Source: Akkermansiaceae bacterium
GTDB lineage: Bacteria; Verrucomicrobiota; Verrucomicrobiia; Verrucomicrobiales; Akkermansiaceae
Length of the DNA: 64,000 nt
NCBI GenBank assembly: GCA_025363295.1
Contig: JANYEC010000082.1
Span: forward strand, 1 to 64,000
Direction of reading: 5' to 3'
Of the stretch, positions 1 through 6,419 are shown one piece after another. Made by a program: the position numbers and the translations under genes. Within the stretch, counting starts at the first letter, position 1. Each line of letters starts with the position of its first letter. The notes below the pieces were generated by a model that was not told the DNA's origin, did no database searches, and was given only the letters and a program-made list of their open reading frames with translations.

Positions 1-136
1 CATCGCCTTTTCCTCCAATAAGATTATCGTTGCCACCTAGACCATATAGATGGTCATTATTTGATCCACCCGTTATTTTGTCGCCCTGCTGATCATCATG
101 GCCAAAAATGGCTAATGGATTAATTAAGTTGAACGC
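1..136 (-). pseudogene. RTX calcium-binding repeat fragment (partial)
   Basis: The minus strand is open from about base 136 off the left edge. It reads a glycine/aspartate-rich stretch with GGSNNDHLYGLGGNDNL followed by GGKGD, the nonapeptide pattern of hemolysin-type calcium-binding (RTX) repeats found in secreted proteins. Neither end of the gene is visible. The reading frame abuts a transporter fragment on the other strand at about 128-145, so this piece may have been joined here by rearrangement or misassembly. The family call rests on only about 30 residues. Confidence 0.5.
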
Positions 137-562
137 GTACCTGAAAAAGAATTAGAAGAGGTAAAAGAAGTATTTGCAGAATATGGCCTAAGTGCCGAAT
201 CGCAACAACTTATAGCTACTGAATTATCTAAAGACAAAACCAAATGGGTCAATTTCATGATGCGTTTTGAATTGGGGCTCGAAGAACCTCATCCTGCAAG
301 AGCTAAAAAAAGTGCAATGACCATAGGCATATCTTATTTCATTGGGGGTTTACTGCCATTAACGGCCTATATGTTAACATCTCACCCGCAAGACGGATTA
401 TTACTATCGCTTATTTTAACCTCTATTTGCTTATTTACATTCGGCTATTTCAAGAGCAAAGTTACTGGACAGCCGCCTTTCGTAGGTGCATTAAAAGTAA
501 CCTTTATTGGTTTATTGGCTGCGGCTGCTGCCTTTGCCATCGCCAAATTAATTTCACAATAA
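137..562 (+). CDS. VIT1/CCC1-type iron/manganese transporter, 5' truncated
   Basis: This is the C-terminal part (about 142 residues) of a VIT1/CCC1 family membrane transporter, a family that moves Fe2+ or Mn2+ across membranes. Visible signs are the acidic cytoplasmic helix (VPEKELEEVKEVF), the family box FMMRFELGLEEPHPARAKKSA, and three hydrophobic segments ending in a Gly/Ala-rich helix. Full-length members have about 230 residues and begin with a transmembrane helix that is missing here, because the frame runs into a stop at 125-127 with no plausible start. The ATG at 257 is internal to the conserved box and is not the true start. Base composition is AT-rich, unlike the rest of the window from 1.3 kb on. 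It lies 15 bp before the Rieske gene on the same strand. Confidence 0.75.
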   Translation, partial: VPEKELEEVKEVFAEYGLSAESQQLIATELSKDKTKWVNFMMRFELGLEEPHPARAKKSAMTIGISYFIGGLLPLTAYMLTSHPQDGLLLSLILTSICLFTFGYFKSKVTGQPPFVGALKVTFIGLLAAAAAFAIAKLISQ

Positions 563-577
563 AATTATAAAACACAA

Positions 578-982
578 ATGAACAGAAAAGATTTCTTAGC
601 CCAAGTTGGCATAGGAGCAGCTATTGTATTGGCACCTGCATGTATTGGAGGACTGGCAGGTTGTAAAAAAAGTAGCACCAGTACTCTAGTAGATTTTACA
701 GTTGATACCTCATCGGGCGCTTTGGCTACCAATGGTGGCTTTATTGTAAAAGACAAGGTAATTGTTGCTCGCACAAACTCAGGCACTTTTATTGCGGTTG
801 CAGCCGCTTGCACGCATGAAGGTACCACAGTAAATTACAATGCCAGCAGCAATAGCTTTATTTGCCCTAACCATCAAGCACATTTTAGCAGCACAGGAGC
901 TGTTACACAAGGTCCCGCAAGCACCAATTTAACTCAGTATAAAACCACCTTAACCGGCACTCAATTGAGAGTTTTTTCATAA
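578..982 (+). CDS. Rieske [2Fe-2S] domain protein, probably exported lipoprotein
   Basis: A 134-residue protein with both halves of a Rieske cluster site: C78-T-H80 and C96-P-N-H99, which would bind a [2Fe-2S] cluster through two Cys and two His. The N-terminus has a hydrophobic stretch (residues 9-28) ending in LAGC at Cys29, which looks like a lipobox, so the protein is probably exported and membrane-anchored. It is a short stand-alone Rieske protein of the kind common in Bacteroidota, and its electron partner cannot be told from here. Its AT-rich codon use matches the preceding transporter fragment and differs from everything downstream. Confidence 0.85.
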   Translation: MNRKDFLAQVGIGAAIVLAPACIGGLAGCKKSSTSTLVDFTVDTSSGALATNGGFIVKDKVIVARTNSGTFIAVAAACTHEGTTVNYNASSNSFICPNHQAHFSSTGAVTQGPASTNLTQYKTTLTGTQLRVFS

Positions 983-1290
983 TTGCAAGTGCTTTGAAAT
1001 ATTTGAGGAGTTAAATATTTGAACAAATTATATTTTGTGAATTTTTAATCCTATAATTTAAATAAAGTTAACTATAGCAATAATTTAGAGATTACACAAT
1101 TAATTTTGAATACTATATTTAGTTTTTGGAATTGATAATTAGGTCATACGTACAAAGAAATAAAACTTACCTATTCACCTGGTTTTCAACAAAAGATCAA
1201 GAATTTTAATTAGCTCCTCAAAATGACTTAAAAATGAGTTAAATTTGTTTGAAATAATGTTCAAGCAAAATACAATTAACACATGATTAG
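983..1290. other. AT-rich gene-free stretch
   Basis: About 300 bases of very AT-rich sequence with stops in all frames. I see no gene, no clear hairpin and no repeat. Composition changes abruptly near 1290-1310, where a GC-rich reading frame begins in mid-protein. Confidence 0.6.
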
Positions 1291-1551
1291 ATATACTTTG
1301 AAAGCCAAGCATTGGCATTTTGCCAGCAGGCAGAAGAGATTCAAATCATTGGCTATTCAATCCAGCCGATTGATTACTTCAGTTTTAAGTCAATGATTGC
1401 GGCGGCAAAAGACTGCAAACGAATCATCGTTCGGAATAGAGCTTCCGAAGAGTCCCGTCTCATGCGAACGCTTGAAGGTTTGAAGGAGGAATTTGCAGCG
1501 ACGTGGAAGATTGAATTCCGAGCAGAAGATTTTTTCGCGCGAGTGTCGTGA
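1291..1551 (+). pseudogene. C-terminal fragment resembling SIR2-like domain proteins
   Basis: The frame opens after a stop at 1288-1290 and reads ESQALAF, then AEEIQIIGYSI and PIDYF, and ends at 1551. The pattern A-x-x-I-x-I-I-G-Y-S-[IL]-x-x-x-D is the usual C-terminal part of stand-alone SIR2-like (NADase/sirtuin-fold) bacterial proteins. The N-terminal NAD-binding part is absent, so this is a remnant or the right half of a junction. The family call is an inference from a short motif. Confidence 0.35.
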
Positions 1552-1588
1552 CGGCAACGACAAACCTTCCTATCAATTTTGAATTACC

Positions 1589-1715
1589 ATGATCTCCCCC
1601 TCCATCGACATCACCTGGAGCCTCGCCGAGGCGGAAGCCACGCATGCCGGCTTTTTCGAGATCGGGCTTGCGCACTTTTGGCTGGGTGTTTGCAAAGCGG
1701 TGGATGGATTGAGAC
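1589..1715 (+). pseudogene. Degenerate second copy of the Clp N-domain start
   Basis: Bases 1589 to about 1705 closely match the first 40 codons of the Clp gene at 3331: both read SIDITWSLAEAEA, then HAGF, then EIGLAHFW and GVCKAV. Similarity stops abruptly, and the following bases resemble the later linker around 3840 (GACAGAAGAC), as if the middle had been deleted. With many silent differences, the two copies look like old paralogues rather than a recent tandem duplication. The AlbA-type ATPase gene follows 80 bp downstream. Confidence 0.7.
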
Positions 1716-1797
1716 AGAAGACACAAGAGACGACGAAGAAAGGGCGGCTAGCCATCAATGTTCAAGAGGACCAGCATCAGGAAACAAATCTACTTTT

Positions 1798-3204
1798 ATG
1801 ACCGTTGAAGAACTGAAAATCCTCCTCACTGTGAGGTCTGAGAATGAGCACATCGAGTTCAAGGAAGCGAAAAGCAATTTCCATTTCGAGAAGCTGGTGG
1901 ACTACTGCGTTGCTTTGGCCAATGAAGGAGGCGGACGGATGGTGCTCGGGGTCACCGACAAATTGCCGCGTCAGGTGGTCGGCACAAGCGCTTTTGATAT
2001 TCCAGCGAAAACCTGCGGAGGAATCTTCGAACGCATCCACCTGAAAGTTGCCTGCGAGGAAATCGCCCATCCTTCCGGAAGGGTATTGGTATTCCACATC
2101 CCCTCACGACCTGTCGGCCAGCCAATCGAGTATAAAGGACGTTATTCGATGAGGGCGGGCGAAGAGTTGGTAGGTATGAGTCCAGATCAGTTGAAAGCGA
2201 TCATTGCCGAAGGGCAGCCGGATTTTATCGAGTTGAGTGCCCGCGATTCCTGCACCGAGGAGGAAATCGTCACCCTGCTGGATACGCCGGGCTACTACGA
2301 TCTTAGGGAGCGTCCTTATCCCTCCTCGCGTGCCGAGGTGATCGCTACTTTTGAAAAAAAGGGGTTTATCGGGAAATCCACCAACGGCTACCGCATCACC
2401 AACCTTGGTGCTTTGCTTTTTGCAAAAGACATCACGGCCTTTCCGGCACTGGAGAGAAAGTCGGTAAGGGTCATCGTTTACGACGGCACTACGAAGTCGA
2501 AAGTCAAAGGAGGGAAGGATGTCACCGGGAAGAAGGGCTATGCCTCCGCATTCAATGGTCTGGTGGACTACATTTACGATCAACTACCGGCCAGCGAAGA
2601 GATCCGCTCGGCACTTCGAACAACGACCTACGCTTATCCCAAGAAAGCGGTGCGTGAACTTGTTGGTAATGCCATTGTCCACCAGGATCTGAACGAAACC
2701 GGAACGGGCATCACAGTGGAGATCTATGACGATCGGATCGAGGTCACCAATCCCGGTCTGCCGATTCTCGACGTGGATCGTTTCATCGATGAGAATCAAT
2801 CGCGCAACGAACGCTTCGCCTCGACTTTGCGTTCACTCCGGATCTGCGACGAACGGGGTCACGGGATTGACGAGGTAGTCCGTCACATCGAAGCATTCCA
2901 GCTTCCCCCTTATTTCTGCCGACTGGGAACCCGCCACACGACGGTTGTCCTGTCCCGCTACAAGCAATTGAAGGAATTGACTCCAGACGATCGGAATCAG
3001 GCGGTTTACCAGCACTGTTGCCTGCGATACGTGAACAACAAGATCACCAACAACGAATCGATCCGCGAACGGTTCGGAATCGAAAAGCAGAACTCCGCCC
3101 AAGCCACCCGCATCCTCAACGAGGCTGTTGCCAAAAACCTGATTTGCCTCGCCGACCCGGATGCGGCCCACAAAATCAAACGCTACGTTCCCTACTGGGC
3201 CTAA
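1798..3204 (+). CDS. AlbA_2/Schlafen-type ATP-binding protein (RecG-like C-terminal half)
   Basis: A 468-residue protein. The N-terminal AlbA_2 (Schlafen AlbA) domain shows HIEFKEAKSNFHFEKLVDYC and ALANEGGGRMVLGVTD. The C-terminal part has a GHKL-like ATPase box (RELVGNAIVHQDL, then EIYDDRIEVTNPG) and a C-terminal winged-helix-like region. This architecture is usually annotated as a putative transcriptional regulator or 'ATP-dependent DNA helicase-related' protein. It is common in genomic islands, and its substrate is not known. I chose the ATG at 1798 because the AlbA_2 domain begins directly after it. The same frame is open from 1579 but there it only covers Clp-remnant DNA. Confidence 0.8.
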   Translation: MTVEELKILLTVRSENEHIEFKEAKSNFHFEKLVDYCVALANEGGGRMVLGVTDKLPRQVVGTSAFDIPAKTCGGIFERIHLKVACEEIAHPSGRVLVFHIPSRPVGQPIEYKGRYSMRAGEELVGMSPDQLKAIIAEGQPDFIELSARDSCTEEEIVTLLDTPGYYDLRERPYPSSRAEVIATFEKKGFIGKSTNGYRITNLGALLFAKDITAFPALERKSVRVIVYDGTTKSKVKGGKDVTGKKGYASAFNGLVDYIYDQLPASEEIRSALRTTTYAYPKKAVRELVGNAIVHQDLNETGTGITVEIYDDRIEVTNPGLPILDVDRFIDENQSRNERFASTLRSLRICDERGHGIDEVVRHIEAFQLPPYFCRLGTRHTTVVLSRYKQLKELTPDDRNQAVYQHCCLRYVNNKITNNESIRERFGIEKQNSAQATRILNEAVAKNLICLADPDAAHKIKRYVPYWA

Positions 3205-3330
3205 TTTCTTTGATTCTCACTCTTCTCAAACGCGCAAAAAATCCGCAAACCATTGGAAACCAACAGTTTTTTATTTGATGGGTATTTGATTCTATCGTCA
3301 GAATTCCGTGATCCATTTCCCTGATTTACC

Positions 3331-4074
3331 ATGACTTCTCCCTCCATCGACATTACTTGGAGCCTCGCCGAGGCGGAGGCCGCTCATGCGGGGTTTCCAG
3401 AAATCGGCCTCGCGCACTTTTGGGTGGGCGTTTGTAAAGCAGTGGAAGTGTCTGCTACTGAGTTACTCAAAGCGGGCAGCCTCGAGCTTCAGGCGATGGA
3501 AGGGCAGGTGGAGGCGGACTTTCTGGAAGTGCGGGAGGCGTTTGCCGCACTCGGAATTTCTCCAAAACTGTTGCGCCGTTCGATCCGCGCAAGATTGGGC
3601 AAAGAAATCGGGGGCGCGGGCAGGCCGTTGCATCGGAGCATGGCATTGCGCAAGGTTTTCAAAACCGCCGCTGCGGTGGCGAAGTCCGATGGAGAGCGCC
3701 TTCGGCCCATGCATCTGATTGCCGCTCTGGCCGAGCAATTCTCGCCAGAAATCGCGGAAGCAATGACAAGGCTGGGTTACGATCCTTCAGAAGTCATGCG
3801 GGGGCTGTTTCGTTGGGTTGCCGAGGCAAGGCCGGGGGAAAGACAGAAGACTCCGAGACACAAGATGCCAGATAAGAAGGTGAAAGAGCAGGATTCCGCC
3901 TTGCAGCGCTTCGGGCGGGATTTGACGGAGCTGGCGGCGCAGGGGGCTTTGCCGCCTTTGATCGGTCGCCGGGCGGAGATGTTGAAAATCACCCACATCC
4001 TGCTGCAAAGCCGGAAGAACAATCTGATTCTGGTGGGCGAGCCGGAAGTCGGGAAGACCGAGATAGGGAGGTAA
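3331..4074 (+). CDS. Double-ring Clp ATPase, 5' part of a split gene
   Basis: 247 residues covering the Clp N-domain (about residues 5-150, two repeats), a linker, and the beginning of the first AAA+ ring (LPPLIGRRAEMLKIT, then GEPEVGKT as Walker A with Glu where Gly is usual). The frame then ends in an unrelated GR-stop. Clp/Hsp104 proteins unfold or disaggregate proteins, and intact ones have about 750-900 residues. About 40 residues expected between GKTEI and GEFEERL are gone, replaced by about 780 bp holding a toxin-antitoxin pair and palindromic repeats. The rest of the gene resumes at 4854. As it stands the product would lack any complete ATPase ring and is probably non-functional. Confidence 0.8.
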   Translation: MTSPSIDITWSLAEAEAAHAGFPEIGLAHFWVGVCKAVEVSATELLKAGSLELQAMEGQVEADFLEVREAFAALGISPKLLRRSIRARLGKEIGGAGRPLHRSMALRKVFKTAAAVAKSDGERLRPMHLIAALAEQFSPEIAEAMTRLGYDPSEVMRGLFRWVAEARPGERQKTPRHKMPDKKVKEQDSALQRFGRDLTELAAQGALPPLIGRRAEMLKITHILLQSRKNNLILVGEPEVGKTEIGR

Positions 4075-4160
4075 ATACTGGGAATCAGAAATACAGAAAG
4101 GAAGAGGCGGAGGGCGATTGAGTCATTTACAATACCAAGAAATCCCGTATCTTTCGCGCC

Positions 4161-4406
4161 ATGAACCTGATCACCACGGTTATCGAGCCTGATGCGGACG
4201 GCACCTTGCATTTGCCTCTCCCTGTGGCGTGGCGGCACCAAGCCATTCGTGTTAGGGCGGAACTGGAACCGGTCGGTGTGGCATCGGAACCTGGGATGGC
4301 GGGTTCTGTGGAGAATTTGAAAGGCTTCGGCTGCTTGCGGGGGAAGATTTCGTTGTCCCCGGATTTCGGTGAGCCGCTGGAGGACTTCAAGGACTACATG
4401 GCATGA
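4161..4406 (+). CDS. Antitoxin of a PIN-domain toxin-antitoxin pair
   Basis: An 81-residue protein with a beta-rich N-terminus (MNLITTVIEPDADGTLHLP) and the C-terminal box FGCLRGKISLSPDF followed by EPLEDFKDYM. From memory, that box is typical of small antitoxins (DUF2281-like) paired with PIN toxins, where it folds onto the toxin. Its stop overlaps the toxin start (ATGA at 4403-4406), so the two are translationally coupled. The pair interrupts the Clp gene. Confidence 0.8.
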   Translation: MNLITTVIEPDADGTLHLPLPVAWRHQAIRVRAELEPVGVASEPGMAGSVENLKGFGCLRGKISLSPDFGEPLEDFKDYMA

Positions 4407-4789
4407 GACTGCTGATTGACACGCACGCGCTGCTGTGGTTTTGCGAAGGCAATCCTATTCTGAGTCCGAAAGCCCGGGCTGCAATGGAGAACGACACGAA
4501 CGAACGCTTTGTAAGCCATGCATCGGCTTGGGAGACGGCGATCAAGGTAAGCATCGGCAAACTCAAGCTTATGACAGATTACAGCGTGATTTTTCCCGGT
4601 GTGCTTGAAGCGAACGGTTTTGTGTTTTTGCCACCTGCCGTGGAGCATTATGAGGCTTTGATCACGCTGCCCCGACATCACGGCGATCCGTTTGATCGTC
4701 TGATTATCGCTCAGGCACAAGTTGAAGGGCTTACGATTGTAACTCGTGATGAGGATTTTCCGGCTTATGGAGTGCCTTTGCTCTGGTAG
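4403..4789 (+). CDS. PIN-domain toxin (VapC-like ribonuclease)
   Basis: A 128-residue PIN domain protein with the acidic residues expected of a metal-dependent RNase: D6 in LLIDTHALLW, E44 in SAWETAIK, D95 and D98 in HHGDPFDRLIIAQA, and D116/D118 in TRDEDFPAYG. This is the PIN subgroup with the THALLW and GDPFDR signatures. As a type II toxin it would cleave RNA when not held by the antitoxin encoded immediately upstream, with which it overlaps by 4 bp. It appears complete and intact even though it sits inside a broken Clp gene. Confidence 0.88.
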   Translation: MRLLIDTHALLWFCEGNPILSPKARAAMENDTNERFVSHASAWETAIKVSIGKLKLMTDYSVIFPGVLEANGFVFLPPAVEHYEALITLPRHHGDPFDRLIIAQAQVEGLTIVTRDEDFPAYGVPLLW

Positions 4790-4853
4790 CGTCAGGGATT
4801 CTGGCGTTTCGCCCTCGCGGGACAAGAGCGGCGGTCATAGACGCGCCGCTACA
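4790..4853. repeat. Short palindromic repeats at the right edge of the TA insertion
   Basis: Directly after the toxin stop there are two imperfect or perfect hairpins. CGTCAG and CTGGCG around 4792-4809 pair with one G-U. AGCGGCG at 4827-4833 pairs perfectly with CGCCGCT at 4844-4850 across a 10-base loop. Clp homology resumes at 4854. The position suggests these repeat units formed or marked the right boundary of the insertion. They resemble the in-frame palindromes found further into the Clp gene. Confidence 0.55.
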
Positions 4854-6419
4854 GGAGAATTCGAGGAACGCTTGGAAGCGGTGGTGCGCGAGGCGTCCTG
4901 TGAGCCGAAGCCGATTCTTTTCATCGATGAAATCCACCTGCTGCTGGGAGCGGGATCGGCCAGCGGCAGCATGGACGCGGCGAATATTCTCAAGCCCGCG
5001 CTGGCGCGGGGCGCGATCCGGGTGATCGGCGCGACGACGATCCGGGAATACCGCCAGACCATCGAGAAGGACGAAGCTTTGGAGCGGCGGTTCCAAGCGG
5101 TGAGAATCGAGGAACCGAGTGCGGAGGAAGCGGTGGCCATCCTACTGGCACTGCGGCCGAGATTGGAATCGCATCACGGGGTGGCGTTGGATGAATCGGC
5201 ACTGCGGGCAGCAGTGGAGTGGTCGGTGCGGTATTTGCCGGATTTCAGGTTGCCGGACAAGGCGTTGGATTTGGTGGATCAGGCTTGTGCGGCGGTTAGG
5301 TTTCGGACTTTGACGCCGCAGATTGAAGAGAAGAGTCGGGGCGAGACTCCCCCACAACGGTCTGGAGCGAGACGCTCCAGCCACCATGCTCCCAGCCACT
5401 TGGTGGTGGGGAGAGATGAGATTGCGGCGGCGGTGGCGGCGCGGTGTGGGATTCCGGTGGGGACGCTGACGGCGGATGAGGGGGCGCGGTTGAGGGCGCT
5501 GGAAGGTAAGCTTGGACGACGGGTGAAAGGCCAGTCGGAAGCGATCTCTGCTGTGGCCGAGGCGGTGCGGTTGGCGCGGGTTGGATTGAAGAAGGCGGAG
5601 CGTCCGGTGGGTGTGTTTCTCTTCGTCGGCCCCAGTGGCACCGGCAAGACCGAGCTGGCCAAGGCGCTGGCAGAGAATTTGTTTCACGACGCGCGGCGCT
5701 TGATCCGCGTCGATATGTCCGAGTTCATGGAAGAACACAGCGTGGCGAAATTGATCGGCTCGCCGCCGGGATACGTCGGCCACGACGAGGGCGGTCAACT
5801 CAGCGATGCAATCCGCACGTTTCCCTACAGCGTGGTGCTGTTCGATGAGATTGAGAAAGCCCATCCAAAGGTGCTGGATTTATTTCTCCAGATTTTTGAT
5901 GAAGGCACACTGACCGATGCTCAGGGGCGGAAGTGTGACTTCCGGGAATCTGTGATTATTTTGACCAGTAATTTGGGAAGCGAAGTGGTGAAGAAGCGGA
6001 GGATGGGGTTTGGAGCGGAAGAGGAAGAACACAGGCAAGATGCCTGTGCCCCCGTGGAAGAAGCGATCCGCAAGCATTTGAGGCCGCAGCTGGTGAACCG
6101 GCTGACGAAGGTGGTGCATTTCAAACTGCTGGGAATCGAGACAGCACGGGAGATCCTCGGGAAGCTGGTAGCGGAGTTCAACAATCGACTGGCAGAACGC
6201 AATTTGACTGTGGCACTGAACGAGAGCGCGGAAGAACTCATCCTTCGGGAAGGATTCAGCGAGGAATACGGTGCTAGAAATCTTGAGCGAGTGATGGATC
6301 GAATGTTAGGCTCGTTGGTTGCCGAGGCACTGTTGAGCGGAAAGCTGGTGGCTGGACAGGCGATCCAGGTAGCCGGCGTGAACCACTTGAAACTGAATCT
6401 CGAATCGGATGCCTTATGA
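4854..6419 (+). CDS. Double-ring Clp ATPase, 3' part of a split gene
   Basis: About 521 residues resuming Clp homology at GEFEERLEAVV. The first-ring Walker B (ILFIDEIHLLLGAG) is present, followed by a complete second ring: Walker A GPSGTGKT, DMSEFMEEHSVAKLIGSPPGYVG, Walker B VVLFDEIEKAHP, sensor region ILTSNLGS, and the C-terminal small domain. There is no ClpB middle coiled coil, so the parent was ClpA/ClpC-like in length. Two palindromic repeats have been absorbed in frame (5362-5380 and 6030-6048) without breaking it. No convincing own start is seen; the frame is open back into the toxin gene (ATG at 4746). The stop overlaps the kdpD start (ATGA), so translation of this part may still serve kdpD. 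Confidence 0.8.
   Translation, partial: GEFEERLEAVVREASCEPKPILFIDEIHLLLGAGSASGSMDAANILKPALARGAIRVIGATTIREYRQTIEKDEALERRFQAVRIEEPSAEEAVAILLALRPRLESHHGVALDESALRAAVEWSVRYLPDFRLPDKALDLVDQACAAVRFRTLTPQIEEKSRGETPPQRSGARRSSHHAPSHLVVGRDEIAAAVAARCGIPVGTLTADEGARLRALEGKLGRRVKGQSEAISAVAEAVRLARVGLKKAERPVGVFLFVGPSGTGKTELAKALAENLFHDARRLIRVDMSEFMEEHSVAKLIGSPPGYVGHDEGGQLSDAIRTFPYSVVLFDEIEKAHPKVLDLFLQIFDEGTLTDAQGRKCDFRESVIILTSNLGSEVVKKRRMGFGAEEEEHRQDACAPVEEAIRKHLRPQLVNRLTKVVHFKLLGIETAREILGKLVAEFNNRLAERNLTVALNESAEELILREGFSEEYGARNLERVMDRMLGSLVAEALLSGKLVAGQAIQVAGVNHLKLNLESDAL
5362..5380. repeat. In-frame palindromic repeat, 8-bp stem
   Basis: CTGGAGCG, loop AGA, CGCTCCAG is a perfect 8-bp stem. It falls between ring 1 and ring 2 of the Clp ATPase, where the protein reads an odd Arg/Ser/His-rich insert (SGARRSSHHAP) absent from normal Clp proteins. 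A weaker GAGTC/GACTC pair lies about 25 bases upstream. Confidence 0.7.
6030..6048. repeat. In-frame palindromic repeat, 8-bp stem (HRQDACA type)
   Basis: CACAGGCA, loop AGA, TGCCTGTG is a perfect 8-bp stem with the same loop as the repeat at 5362. It is translated as HRQDACAP inside ring 2 of the Clp ATPase, between GFGAEEE and VEEAIRKHL. I recall HRQDACAT and its reverse-strand reading TGILPV as frequent repeat-derived peptides in planctomycete and verrucomicrobial proteins. Confidence 0.75.
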
